This document shows, in pieces, positions 17,513 to 27,075 of a stretch of 61,531 nucleotides of DNA. How positions within the stretch are numbered: the first letter of the stretch is position 1; every line of letters starts with the position of its first letter. The stretch is from Flavobacteriales bacterium (lineage in GTDB: Bacteria > Bacteroidota > Bacteroidia > Flavobacteriales_F > PHOS-HE28): contig JADJXF010000027.1 in assembly GCA_016715995.1 (NCBI GenBank), positions 1-61,531 on the forward strand, read 5' to 3'. The notes under the pieces were generated by a model. The model saw only the letters and a program-made list of their open reading frames with translations, had not been told where the DNA came from and did not search any database. Both the position numbers and the translations under genes were made by a program.

Positions 17513-18478
17513 CTACTCCGGAACGGTATCGTGGAAGCCCTCGGCTGGAAGGAGCACGGTATAGGAGCGCCCATCCTTGTTGCTGAGCCGCGTATCCCGA
17601 AGCCATGGATTCAGGAGCTTCACCGTCTTGTAGTCAGTATTGTTGCGTGTGGCCCACGCGGCGATGTCCTCGATGGGACCCTTCACCTCCATGCGACGGG
17701 TTGCATACGGCAGGTAGAGGTCACGCTTGCGCAGGTGGAAGCCATAGCGCTCGGGATCGCGGATGATCTCCTTCATGGCGAGGATGCGGAACACATAGCG
17801 GCTGGTCTCCTCGGGCAGCAGCAGGTCGAAGTAGTTCTCCTTCTTCTGGCGACCCAATTGCTTGTCCACCCCTCCAGGACCAAGGTTATAGGCTGCGGCG
17901 GCCAAGGCCCAGCTACCGTACTTGTCATAGGCCTTCTTAAGGTACTTGCACGCGGCAAGGGTGCTCTTCTCCACATTATAGCGCTCGTCCACCTCGCCGT
18001 TCACCTCCAAGCCGTAGTTCTGCCCCGTCTCCTTCATGAATTGCCAATAGCCGGCGGCACCCATCGGTGAGACCACGTTGGTGAAGTTGCTCTCCACCAA
18101 GGCCAGGTATTTCATGTCCTCGGGCACGCCCTCCCGCCACAGGATTTCCTCAATCAGCGGGAACCAGCGATTGGCGCGCTTGTGCGCAAGTAGCGTGTTG
18201 CTCTGCCAGTAGGTGTTCACGAGAAGCTCGCGGTCCAGCCGTTCGCGTACATCGATGCGGTCCATTGGAACTGCCTCGTCGCAGAATGTGAGGGAGTTCG
18301 GCAGGGTGAGGGAGAAGACCTTGTAGCCGTCGTTGAATCGCTGCAGGTGATCCAAGTCGGTGCCTTCGCCATCAGCCGAGTATATCAGCAGATGAGCGAT
18401 CAGGGATCCCCCAAACAGAAGGGCAGACCAAGCGGCGATGCGGCCAACGGTCGGCAGGATTCGAATCAGGCGTTTCAT
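17513..18478 (-). CDS. lytic murein transglycosylase (SLT/MltD-like)
   Basis: 321 residues from the ATG at 18478, which overlaps the stop of the upstream gene (ATGA). An N-terminal hydrophobic segment (about 10-32) serves as signal or anchor. The goose-type lysozyme fold is clear: catalytic Glu in LALVESNFTN, then SPMGAAGYWQFM and YNLGPGGVDK. It should cleave peptidoglycan glycan strands in the periplasm. The C-terminal region (KRDLYLPYATR ... VKLLNPWLRD) resembles the LysM-preceding part of MltD, but I see no complete LysM domain. Its place at the end of the polysaccharide cluster suggests local wall opening for export machinery, an inference. Confidence 0.88.
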   Translation of the reverse strand: MKRLIRILPTVGRIAAWSALLFGGSLIAHLLIYSADGEGTDLDHLQRFNDGYKVFSLTLPNSLTFCDEAVPMDRIDVRERLDRELLVNTYWQSNTLLAHKRANRWFPLIEEILWREGVPEDMKYLALVESNFTNVVSPMGAAGYWQFMKETGQNYGLEVNGEVDERYNVEKSTLAACKYLKKAYDKYGSWALAAAAYNLGPGGVDKQLGRQKKENYFDLLLPEETSRYVFRILAMKEIIRDPERYGFHLRKRDLYLPYATRRMEVKGPIEDIAAWATRNNTDYKTVKLLNPWLRDTRLSNKDGRSYTVLLPAEGFHDTVPE

Positions 18479-19557
18479 GCGGGGGCCTTGGACCGATGCG
18501 TTATGGTGAAGAGGGTGATGAAGACGACAAGGATGTATGAAACGAACAGGAGGGTATGGAGGTTCGTCCAAACCTCGATGAACCGGCACATCACGTAGGC
18601 CAGGAACACGTTCACCAGGCTAAGACCGATGAAAATGAGGGCCACTTGTCCGTCGCTGAGCCCCAGGTAGCTGAGGTGGTGCGTGGTATGGTCGCGCCCT
18701 CCGATGAAAGGGCTGCTGCCGCGCATGATCCGGTTGATGGAGACCGCAGTAGTATCCGCGATGGGTAGCAGGAACACGATGATGGGGGCGATGACCTGGC
18801 GCGCGGGCTCCCATTCGCCGGTGGGTGAATGCGCATTCCAGAAGAAGCGGATACCAACGAAGGCAAGCACCACGCCGAGGAACTGGCTTCCAGTATCGCC
18901 CATGAACATGCGAGAAGGGTTCCAGTTGAAGAAGAGGAATCCGCAGAGCGAGGCCATGGTGCCCACGAGGAGCACCATATACACGGGGTCCATGCTGTCG
19001 GTGGCGATCATGACCACCGTGGCCGCGGTCAGGATGGCAATGGAGACCACCGTGGTGATGCCATCCATGTTGTCCAGCATGTTGATTGAGTTCATCATGC
19101 CCACCACCCAGAACAGCGTGAGCGCGATGTTCGCCCATCGTGCCTCGAACAGGTCGATGGAGGTGCCGGAGGCGACAAGAATCACTCCGCAGGTTACTTG
19201 CACGAGGAACTTCAGCAATGGACGGGTATTGTACGCATCATCGGCCAGGCCCATTAGGAAGCCAAGCGCGGTGGCGGCCAGCAGGCCGAGAAGCTCGGGT
19301 CGCAGCGCGGTGCTGTTTTCGCCGGGGAAGAGCACGCCGTGGAGGGTGAAACAGACAAGGAAGGTGATGAAGAAGCCGATGCCGCCGAAGGCCGGCTTCG
19401 AGCTGCTGCTCCAGCGCACCAGCATCTGGTCCTTCTCGCGGATGCCGAGCGTGTGCGCGAAGCGCATGAAGAGCGAGTTGATGAGGAGGCTGAAGACGAG
19501 CGCCGCGAAGAACAGCCCAGAGTAGATGAGGAAGAGCTGGGTACCGGTGTACGGCAT
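18475..19557 (-). CDS. WecA/TagO/MraY-family glycosyl-1-phosphate transferase
   Basis: 360 residues with about 10-11 transmembrane helices. It should move a sugar-1-phosphate (GlcNAc-1-P type) from a UDP-sugar to undecaprenyl phosphate, the first membrane step of polysaccharide synthesis. Family motifs are present: GLADDAYNT (metal-binding Asp pair), NMLDNMDG, FMGDTGS and the His-rich cytoplasmic loop RDHTTHHL. The last loop fits WecA/TagO-type enzymes better than MraY. It lies 3 bases after rfbC and overlaps the transglycosylase gene by 4 bases, so it is within one operon. Confidence 0.9.
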   Translation of the reverse strand: MPYTGTQLFLIYSGLFFAALVFSLLINSLFMRFAHTLGIREKDQMLVRWSSSSKPAFGGIGFFITFLVCFTLHGVLFPGENSTALRPELLGLLAATALGFLMGLADDAYNTRPLLKFLVQVTCGVILVASGTSIDLFEARWANIALTLFWVVGMMNSINMLDNMDGITTVVSIAILTAATVVMIATDSMDPVYMVLLVGTMASLCGFLFFNWNPSRMFMGDTGSQFLGVVLAFVGIRFFWNAHSPTGEWEPARQVIAPIIVFLLPIADTTAVSINRIMRGSSPFIGGRDHTTHHLSYLGLSDGQVALIFIGLSLVNVFLAYVMCRFIEVWTNLHTLLFVSYILVVFITLFTITHRSKAPA

Positions 19558-19560
19558 GGC

Positions 19561-20115
19561 TCAGGCGGTTCTGGGGGCGTCCCAAGGCCCGTTAAAAGGA
19601 ATGCCGGCCTGGTCCTTCGGGCTGACGATGGGGTCCGGGATGCCCCAATCGATGCCCAGGGCTGGGTCGTTCCACAGGATGGTGCGCTCTGCGGCCGGCA
19701 CGTATGGGGCGCTGCACTTGTATTGGAAGACCGTGTTCTCAACGAGCGCGACGAACCCATGTGCAAAGCCCCCCGGAATCCAGAGCTGCGCGCCAGAGGC
19801 GGCATCAAGATGCACCCGGATGTGCCTTCCGCGTGTTGGGCTTCCCGGCCGGATGTCCAAGCAGATGTCGAGCACCTTGCCGTATGCCACCCGAACGAGT
19901 TTGCCCTGGGCATACGGGTCCAGTTGCAGATGCAAGCCGCGCAGCACGCCTTGCCGACTAATGCTCTCGTTGTCCTGAACGAATTCAATGTCGCCGATGA
20001 TGTGGGTGAATGCCCTCTCGCTCCACGTCTCCACGAATCGTCCGCGCTCATCGCTGAAGATCCGTGGGCGCAACAGCATGGGCCCTTCGATCTCAAATCG
20101 CTCGACGTCAATCAT
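19561..20115 (-). CDS. rfbC: dTDP-4-dehydrorhamnose 3,5-epimerase family protein
   Basis: 184 residues from the ATG at 20115, which overlaps the stop of the tyrosine kinase gene (ATGA). A cupin-fold epimerase that converts dTDP-4-dehydro-6-deoxyglucose to the L-rhamnose precursor. Conserved features are the catalytic-His motif LRGLHLQ, GKLVRVAYGKVLDICLD, the WIPGGFAHGF strand and the Tyr in FQYKCSAPY. The other rml genes (rfbA, B, D) are not in the window, so the pathway must be completed elsewhere or the enzyme acts on a related sugar. The longer open frame upstream overlaps the kinase gene and is not protein-like. Confidence 0.93.
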   Translation of the reverse strand: MIDVERFEIEGPMLLRPRIFSDERGRFVETWSERAFTHIIGDIEFVQDNESISRQGVLRGLHLQLDPYAQGKLVRVAYGKVLDICLDIRPGSPTRGRHIRVHLDAASGAQLWIPGGFAHGFVALVENTVFQYKCSAPYVPAAERTILWNDPALGIDWGIPDPIVSPKDQAGIPFNGPWDAPRTA

Positions 20116-22565
20116 GCCTTCCCGAATAGTCGGCCGAAGAATCCTCCGCGCGTCTTGCGCTGGCGCTCCTCGTAGTACCCGCCGGTGTAGCCGGAGCCAT
20201 AGCCGTAGCCGTAGTAGCCATAGCCGTAGTTGTAGCCGTACTTGTTGCGGTCGATATCGACGCCGTTCAGGATGCATGTGAGCCGCCGGATGCTATTCTC
20301 GTTGATCAACCGGTCCACGTTCTGCACGAACTGCTTCTTGCTGTAATCGCTGCGGAAGATGTAGATCGGGTAGTCCGCGAGCTGGATCATCGGCAAACCA
20401 TCCGTGACCAGGCCCACAGGCGGATTATCGAGCAGCACCACGTCGTAACGGCCTTTCAGCTCGGTCAATACCTCATTCATCCGACTGCTGATGATGAGCT
20501 CGGATGGGTTGGGTGGGATGGGCCCTGCGGTGATGAAATCGAGGCCTTCCAGATTGCTCTTCCGAATGGCCGCGTCAACGCTGTCCTTGCCAATGAGCAC
20601 TGTGCTCATGCCCAATGTGTTGTCCACGTCGAAGCCCAGGTGGATCTTCGGCTTCCTCATGTCCAGGTCGAGGATGATGACCCGCTTGCCGCCGAAGGAG
20701 ATTATACCGGCCAGGTTGATGGCCACGAAGGTCTTGCCCTCACCAGAGATGGTGCTTGTGATGGCCACCACCTTCGGCCCTGGAGTATTGTCCACGAACT
20801 GCATGTTCGTGCGCACCGTCCGGAAGCTCTCGGCGATGAGCGACTTCGGGTTCTTGTCGATGAGCAATTGGGAGATGGGGATCTCCTTCTTGTACTTGGG
20901 TATCATGCCAAGGATGCCGATGCTGGCATTGGAGAGCTTGGCGATGTCGTGCAGCGAGGTCACGTTGTCGTGCATGATGTAGCGCACGAGCAGGACGAGG
21001 AAGCAGAGCAGCGCACCGGTCACGAGGTAGGTGACGAGCACCATGTTGCTATCCGGCGTAATAGGCTCGGTTGGGGGGGAGGCATTCTGCAGGATCCGGT
21101 TCTCGGGAACGAATCCAGCCTTGCTGATCCGATACTCGATCTCCTTCTCCAGCAGGAGGGTGTAATACTTCTGATTGATGTTGAATACGCGTTCCACCTT
21201 GGTGTACTCCAGTTCCTTCGCAGGCAGGTCCTTGAACCGGCCCTCATATTCGTTGATCTGAGTCAGGAGGTTATTCCGATTCGACTCGGCCATCATGCGC
21301 AGTCGTCGGATTGATTCAAGCAGCACCCGCTTCTGAATGTTCACGCGCTGGTCAAGCGCTTGCTGAGCGGGGTGGTTCTTGGTGGCGTCCGCATCCATCT
21401 CCTCGCGCTTATGCATGAGGTCCTGCAATTCCTTGAACGTGGCCGCAAGTGACTGTTCGTACTGGGTGCCGATCAGCAAGGGGATGAGGTCATAAGCCGC
21501 CATCTCCTCCACCGGTCGGTCCGTGCTGCGCTCCATGGCCTTCAGCAGCTCCAGGTCCAAGGTCACCTTCACCAACTCGTCCTCGAATTTGGCCGTGCGG
21601 TCCAGGTAGATCGGTGTCAGCAGTTCCAGATCATGCACCTCATTCTGCACCTGCGATTCACGCAAGGCATACTCGGACTCGCGCAGTGCCTGGAATACGG
21701 TGTCCTTCTGGTTCCTGATGAAATGGATCACGCTTTCGGCGCTCTTCCCCTGCCGGTCCACATCCTCTTCGATGAAGGTGGTGACAATGGCCTGGGCGAG
21801 GTCGCTGGCGATTCTGGCGTTCTGGTCCCTGCAGCTGGCATCCACCGTCTTGGATACCGGGTCGAGGACCTTGATGATGAGCTTCTGTGAATAGATATCC
21901 AGAAGTCGATCCCTGGAGTTGATCTTCAGGTATAGGTTGACGTTCTCGTTGGGGCTGTTGATGGAAGGATGGTTGAGGAGGACCATCCGGCAGTTGAAAT
22001 GCGGTGTGCGGATGGGCTCGGTGCGCTGGAACGAGGCCTTGATGGGCAGGTTGCCGACTGAATAGGAGATGCCGATCCGGTCCGGCACATTCAGGTCGAC
22101 ATATACCGGGATATCCAGCACCGCGCTGTCCGAAACGACCAGGTCAGTGAGTTGGAAGAACGAGTGATTATAATATTCCTCCGTGAGGATCTGGCCCTTG
22201 TTGAAGTAGCTCACCCGGAGCGGTAGCCGGTCCAGCACCTTGTTCAAGAACAGTCGGCTCCGCATGAACTCCACATCGGCGTAGAGGTTCTCATCCTCCG
22301 TGAAGCTCGCCATGGCCAGCACCTGCTTGGCTGTATTCGTCCGGCGAAGCTGCAGGATGGCTCGCGCCTCGTAGGTATCTGGGGTGTAACGGAGGTATAG
22401 CCCAGCACTGGCCCCTGCCAGAAGCATGATCAGGAAGATCCAGACCAGGTTGCGCCGCAGGATGTACAGGAAGAGCCCGAGCTCGAACTCATTGCTGAAG
22501 TTCGTGATGCGCTGCTTGTAGCTCTCGAAGCTGACGTTGCGCTGGGTGATGCCCTCCCCGATCAT
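20112..22565 (-). CDS. Wzc-like polysaccharide co-polymerase with BY-kinase domain
   Basis: 817 residues from the ATG at 22565. Wzz-type membrane module: helix 1 at about residues 34-55 (VWIFLIMLLAGASAGLYL), a long periplasmic coiled-coil part, and helix 2 near the PPTEPITPD motif (about 500-530). The C-terminal bacterial tyrosine kinase has Walker A ISGEGKT, Walker A' (VIILDLDMRKP), Walker B (VVLLDNPP), and a Tyr/Gly-rich tail (about 785-800) of closely spaced Tyr residues that would be the autophosphorylation cluster. It controls chain length and export of capsule or exopolysaccharide with the Wza-like lipoprotein encoded 8 bases upstream. It overlaps rfbC by 4 bases. Confidence 0.93.
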   Translation of the reverse strand: MIGEGITQRNVSFESYKQRITNFSNEFELGLFLYILRRNLVWIFLIMLLAGASAGLYLRYTPDTYEARAILQLRRTNTAKQVLAMASFTEDENLYADVEFMRSRLFLNKVLDRLPLRVSYFNKGQILTEEYYNHSFFQLTDLVVSDSAVLDIPVYVDLNVPDRIGISYSVGNLPIKASFQRTEPIRTPHFNCRMVLLNHPSINSPNENVNLYLKINSRDRLLDIYSQKLIIKVLDPVSKTVDASCRDQNARIASDLAQAIVTTFIEEDVDRQGKSAESVIHFIRNQKDTVFQALRESEYALRESQVQNEVHDLELLTPIYLDRTAKFEDELVKVTLDLELLKAMERSTDRPVEEMAAYDLIPLLIGTQYEQSLAATFKELQDLMHKREEMDADATKNHPAQQALDQRVNIQKRVLLESIRRLRMMAESNRNNLLTQINEYEGRFKDLPAKELEYTKVERVFNINQKYYTLLLEKEIEYRISKAGFVPENRILQNASPPTEPITPDSNMVLVTYLVTGALLCFLVLLVRYIMHDNVTSLHDIAKLSNASIGILGMIPKYKKEIPISQLLIDKNPKSLIAESFRTVRTNMQFVDNTPGPKVVAITSTISGEGKTFVAINLAGIISFGGKRVIILDLDMRKPKIHLGFDVDNTLGMSTVLIGKDSVDAAIRKSNLEGLDFITAGPIPPNPSELIISSRMNEVLTELKGRYDVVLLDNPPVGLVTDGLPMIQLADYPIYIFRSDYSKKQFVQNVDRLINENSIRRLTCILNGVDIDRNKYGYNYGYGYYGYGYGSGYTGGYYEERQRKTRGGFFGRLFGKA

Positions 22566-22573
22566 CGTCAGGG

Positions 22574-23355
22574 TCAGTTGCTGAAGCCGCGCACGATCCC
22601 GAAGACCAGGATGATGCTGGTGAGCAGTGTGTGATGATGGTTGCAGATGCCTGGATGGCCTCCCTGGCGATGTCCGGGTTGGGTTGCACATAGAGCACAT
22701 CGTCTCCCTGCATCACGATGTCCGCGTGCTTCAACCCCTCGATATCTGACAGGTCGAACTGATGCACGCCGCGGGTCCCGTCCTTATTCAACCGGAATAG
22801 CTTCACCTTGCGCGCATTACCACGCTTGGCTAAGCCACCGGCCCTTGCGAGTACCTCCAGCAGCGTCGTGTTGTTGTTCTCAAGGTTCACCACCTTCGCA
22901 TCGCCGCCGCCGCCTGGAAAGACGACTACCCGCCGATTCACGACATTCAGTTGCACGTACGGTCTGTTGTAATACACCGCGAAGCGCTCCTCTAGCATCG
23001 CCTCCGCTGTGCGAATGGTCCGTCCTGTGATATGCACCCTGCCGAGCAGCGGCAGCTTTACCTGTCCATCGCTTTCAATGGTATAGGTGAAGATGTTGCG
23101 GTTCATGAAGTTGGCTTCCCTGGCGCCACCCTCCGAAACGATGTCGATCATCTTGAATCCATCGTTGGCGAAGAGCCGAAACTGAATGACATCATTCGAT
23201 TGGAGGACTGCTGCGTTCCCCGCCGAGTCGATGTACGGCTTGAACTCGTAGTTCGTCGGCGTCTTGAACATGATGTCCCGGTTGATGGTGCAACCGGTGA
23301 GCAGCAGGGCACCGGTCACGACCAACCAGGCAAGCGAACGCATAGGTCTGGACAT
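22574..23355 (-). CDS. Wza-like polysaccharide export lipoprotein, frameshift near the C-terminus
   Basis: Outer-membrane export lipoprotein that pairs with the Wzc-like kinase. The ATG at 23355 gives a signal peptide ending in the lipobox LLLTGC (Cys 22). A polysaccharide export (Poly_export) domain follows (YTIESDGQVKLPLLGRVHITG), then SLBB-like sequence (VVVFPGGGGDAKV ... LLEVLARAGGLAKRG). As written, the frame runs past the kinase start. Shifting frame in the CACACA stretch near 22627-22634 gives LLTSIILVFGIVRGF and a stop at 22574, eight bases before the kinase ATG, a far better fit (about 260 residues). The C-terminal helix restored this way is the expected membrane-end segment. A second possible start is ATG 23343. 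Confidence 0.85.
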
Positions 23356-23362
23356 GGGCGGA

Positions 23363-23370
23363 CAAAAGTA
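23363..23370 (-). promoter_or_regulatory. TACTTTTG promoter element 7 bases before the Wza-like start
   Basis: Exact match to TAnnTTTG, with seven bases between it and the ATG at 23355. If active, the mRNA would begin at or next to the start codon (leaderless), giving the export genes a promoter separate from the upstream glycosyltransferase. Confidence 0.5.
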
Positions 23371-23390
23371 AGAATCGGCCCGGGGCGCCA

Positions 23391-24618
23391 TCAGCCCAGA
23401 AGCGAGCGATAGAGCGTGGCTGTGTCAGACACCAGCCGTGTATAGTGGTACCGCTCTCGCACATGGTTCCATCCGCCGGTCCCCATGCGCAAACGCAAGG
23501 CATCATCCTCCACCAGTGCCGTTAGCTGCGCTTGCTAGCCCGGCGGCGTCACCCGATTCACTCAATAATCCGGTGCGGCCTTCCAGCACCACGTTCTCCG
23601 TGCCGCCAACACGGGTGCAGACCACGGGTCGGTTGCTGGCCTGCGCCTCAATGAGGCTGACTGGCGTTCCCTCATTCAGCGAGGTCAGCATGATGATGTC
23701 CACTCCGGCATTCACGATATCGACCTCCCTGATCCAACTGGTGAACGTCACCGTGGCAGGCGCCACCATGGGCTTGCCGTTCACGCCATGGCCGAAGCCG
23801 TGACCATTAAAGATGGGGCCGGCGACCTGGCTAAGGCCGAGTTCTTGAACACGGGCTTCCAAACGGTCACGCTCCTCCCCATCGCCCACGACGAAGGCGC
23901 GCAGCCGCCGTCCGGTCCGCTGGCTCACCTTGGCGATGACATCTAGGAAGAGGTCGTGGTTCTTGATTGGCACCAGTCGCCCGACGATTCCGATGGCGAT
24001 CTCATCATCGCCAATGCCATACACCTTGCGGAACAAGGCGCGCTTGCGGGCCTGGTCTTCCTGGAATCGACTCAGATCGAAGCCTAAGGGAACCACTGTG
24101 ACCTTGTCCGCCGGGCAGATGTGGTGCTCGTACACAAGCTCCTCCCGCTGCTTGTCGCTGATGGCCACGATGCGCGAGGAGCGCCGGGCGAGGTACCGCT
24201 CGATGTTCTTGTAAAGAGCCGTGCGAACTGGGCCGAAATAGCTGTGGAATACATGCCCGTGGAAAGTGTGCACGATGGCTTTCACGCCCATGTCTGCAGC
24301 GGCCATGCGCCCCACGGCACCGGCCTTGGCGGCATGCGTATGCACGATATCCGGCCTGAAGTCCTTGATGAGTTTCTTAATCCTCCGGTAGGCACCGCGA
24401 TCACGCCAGGGGGCCACCTCGCGTTGCAATTCAGGTAGAATGATGGGCTCTACACCCAGATCCGAAAGAATATGATGGCTGCCTTCCTCTGAGGTCTCCT
24501 GACTGCCACCCACAAGCAGGGTCTCGAACTCGCTCGGCAGGTACCGGGTGAGGTAGCCGGCGTTGTGCGTGGGTCCCCCGAGATTGAAGCGATTAAGGAT
24601 GCGAAGGACTCGGGGCAT
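23391..24618 (-). CDS. GT4-type glycosyltransferase, frameshift near the C-terminus
   Basis: GT-B fold sugar transferase of family GT4. It begins RVLRILNRFNLGGPTHN, the N-terminal donor/acceptor loop, then HTHAAKAGAVGR, HTFHGHVF and the donor-site stretch VGRLVPIKNHDLFL. The C-terminal half has SLNEGTPVSLIEAQASNRPVV (E-x7-E-like site). The written frame stops at 23503 after ANGTGGG. Removing one base near 23519-23527 restores ALVEDDALRLRMG and a plausible C-terminus to a stop at 23391 (about 408 residues). It should add a sugar to a lipid-linked intermediate on the cytoplasmic face. It lies 35 bases upstream of the Wza-like gene. Confidence 0.85.
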
Positions 24619-24655
24619 GCGCTGTTGGCGGAGGGCGAATGTAACCGTCGGAGGC

Positions 24656-26535
24656 CTATCCGGTGGCTTGTCCGATGTGGGCTTTCCACCACGTCATGTA
24701 GACGATCAAGGCATGCACGGTTGCCTGCGAGCTGCCCGGATCCGCGCTGCCGAATCGGGAAAGCACACGCTGTACCTCGGCGGGAACGAGTCCGGCTTCG
24801 TGAATCGCGCCCAAGTCGCTCAGCGCTTCCACATGATGGTGCATGGGACCTTTGAGCATCGGGGTGAGCGGTACCTCGAAACCGCGCTTGGCACGAGCCA
24901 TGGTTATCGGTGGCAACAGGTCGTGGAATGCGCTGCGCAAAAGGTCCTTGCCGGAGCCCTTTTTGAACTTCGCCTCCGCAGGCAACGAGAACGCGAACTC
25001 CACCACGCGGCGGTCCAGGAAGGGAGTACGCACCTCCAGCGCATGGGCCATGCTCGTGAGGTCAACCTTGTGCAGCATGTCATCCGGAAGCACGGTGCCC
25101 ATGTCGGCCCAGAGCAGGTCGTTCAAGTCGGTAGAGCCAACGAGCGGGTTGGTCATTGCACTGCGGCGCGTGAAGAACTCCGCTTCATCCGATTGGGCAG
25201 TGATCAGCGCGCGCGCGTCGAGGTCATCATCCCACGCAGCCAGCGCGAGGTAACGATCTTGTGCCGTGAGACGGGCGGTTCGCGCGAAGCGGTCCAATTG
25301 GCGGATTCGATCGGTGATTGGATTGTTGCGGGACTTGGGCAGCAAGCTCCACAAGGGCGCTCCCAGCAAGACCAACCGCTCAGCCAGGCCCGGGTGCCTC
25401 ACACGGAGCTCCGCTTGGTGCTTCCGGTACCCACCGAAGACCTCGTCAGCGCCATCGCCGCTCAACGCTACGGTGACATGGGAGCGCGTCCGCTGGTTGA
25501 GGATGTAACTGGGCAGCGCGCTCTGGTCGGCGAACGGCTCGTCGATGGCCGCGAGCAGCGATTCATAGGATCCTGCGAGGTCGTCGCTCGTGAGCCTGAA
25601 GGTGGTGTGCTGCGAACCGATGTGCCTGGCCACGGCTTCGGCGAAGGGGGTCTCGTCGTAATAACGGTCGGCGTATCCGATACTGAATGTGCGCAGGTCG
25701 GTTTTGTGCCTTTTCGCAAGCGCAGATACAATGCTGCTGTCCAAGCCGCCGCTGAGGAAGGTGCCGATGGGCACATCGCTGATCAAGCGGAGCCGCACGG
25801 CGTCATCCAACAGGTCGCGCACATGACTTGCGGAACAGCAACAGCCGGGGTTGATCGGGCTTGGGACTTCGCATCGTACCAGCGGTGCACCGAAGCGCCT
25901 TCCTCCGTGATGGTGACCGCATGGCCAGGCGGAACCTTTCGGACATCGCGTAGGATGCTGAATGGAGCGGGGATGTAATAGTGCGTGAAGAACATCCGAA
26001 GCGAGACAGGGTCCACCACGCGCGGCAAGCCGAGCGCCAACATCGCTCGCAGCTCACTGGCGAAGAGGAAACGGCCCTGATGCTCGCCATAGAGGAGCGG
26101 CTTCACGCCGAAGCGATCGCGCGCCAGGAACAGATCGCCGGTCTGCTTGTCGTGAATGGCGAGCGCGAAGAAACCGTTGATTTCGTGCAGGAAGCCCGGT
26201 CCCTTCAGTGCGAAGAGCCGAAGGACCACCTCGGTATCGCTGTTGCTCCGGAACCGCTCGCCCTGCGCGAGAAGCTGTGCGCGGAGCTCCTTGAAGTTGA
26301 AGGCTTCCCCGTTGAAGATGATGGTGTAGCGTCCGCCCTCATCCGTGAATGGCTGGTGGCCGGCGCTGCTCGTGTCGATGATGCTCAGGCGGCGGTGGCC
26401 GAGCGCAGTGCCTTCATGGACGAAGACGCCTTCATCATCCGGCCCGCGGTGCGCGATGCAACGCAGCGCTTCCTGCAGGTCGGGTGCATAGCCTGTGGCA
26501 TGGCGCAGCGCGTGATAGCCGGCGATGCCGCACAT
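24656..26535 (-). CDS. asnB: asparagine synthase (glutamine-hydrolysing) family protein, one frameshift
   Basis: About 626 residues after repair. The N-terminal Ntn glutaminase starts MCGIAGY (Cys2 nucleophile) with FNGEAFN and NSDTEVVLRLF. The synthetase domain has the ATP-binding SGGLDSS and the ALSGDGADEVFGGY motif. The frame breaks near 25826-25830, where the N-terminal frame runs into CATCWMTPCGSA while the other frame continues as SHVRDLLDDAVRLRL; one missing A (AA for AAA) accounts for it. In polysaccharide clusters such enzymes often amidate sugar acids rather than make asparagine, and its place between SxtJ-like and glycosyltransferase genes favours that. It is the second broken gene of this locus in transcription order. 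Confidence 0.88.
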
Positions 26536-26541
26536 GGCATG

Positions 26542-26907
26542 TTACCAGGGCCGATCGAGGTCCTTGGCGGTGAAGGCGTGAACGCGCTCGGTGAAGGAGG
26601 AGCCGGACTTCGGCGCTTTCAATTGCAGCGCGTCGCGGCCCAGGAGGCGCTGCACCAGCGCGATGGGGGTGAGGACCAGGAAGAACACCACCCCTAATAG
26701 CACACGTGACACTACGAAGCCGATGGCCAGCGACAAGCTGGTCCAGCCCCACGCCACCACGCGCGCGAGCCACGATGAAAGCAGCGTGGCGAGCGTGAGG
26801 CCGACTGCTATGGGCAGCCACACCGGGTGCTTCTGCAGCAGCGCGAGCAGCAGCAAGCCGAAGACCAGCGCCAGAACGCCTTCATAGGCCTTGGAGCGGT
26901 CGGGCAT
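26542..26907 (-). CDS. SxtJ-family small membrane protein
   Basis: 121 residues from ATG 26907, whose A is shared with the stop of the upstream gene (TGATG). Three or four hydrophobic helices follow (VLALVFGLLLLALLQ, WLPIAVGLTLATLLSSWLA, VVSRVLLGVVFFLVLTPIAL), then a soluble tail beginning LLGRDALQLK. This pattern fits the SxtJ family, first noted in saxitoxin clusters and common beside carbamoyltransferases and DUF5989 proteins in cell-surface loci. The role is unknown; a membrane partner of the carbamoyltransferase is a reasonable guess. Confidence 0.8.
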   Translation of the reverse strand: MPDRSKAYEGVLALVFGLLLLALLQKHPVWLPIAVGLTLATLLSSWLARVVAWGWTSLSLAIGFVVSRVLLGVVFFLVLTPIALVQRLLGRDALQLKAPKSGSSFTERVHAFTAKDLDRPW

Positions 26908-27056
26908 CAGAACAGCGTGTAGATGTATGGGGCCAGCGCGGATCCGCCGCCGAGCACGAGGATGGCGGTGAGCAGCACCAGCACGATGATCACGGGCCCG
27001 AGCCACCATTTGCGGCGCTCCTTCATGAAGGCCCAGATATCGCGTAGGAGTTCCAT
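26907..27056 (-). CDS. DUF5989 family small membrane protein (49 aa)
   Basis: 49 residues: an amphipathic N-terminus (MELLRDIWAFMKERRKWW), one membrane helix (PVIIVLVLLTAILVLG) and a conserved-looking end APYIYTLF. I recognise this as the DUF5989 type that sits between a carbamoyltransferase and an SxtJ gene in many polysaccharide loci. It starts 19 bases after the carbamoyltransferase stop (repaired frame) and overlaps the SxtJ start. Short enough to be missed by gene callers, but the sequence and the tight spacing leave little doubt. Function unknown. Confidence 0.85.
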   Translation of the reverse strand: MELLRDIWAFMKERRKWWLGPVIIVLVLLTAILVLGGGSALAPYIYTLF

Positions 27057-27075
27057 GGGTTTCCGGTTGTTCGGT

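Noticed and set aside
17481..17606. Longer UvrA N-terminus from the upstream in-frame start
   Set aside because: The extra 42 residues overlap the transglycosylase end and do not resemble UvrA; ATG 17480 gives the normal length.
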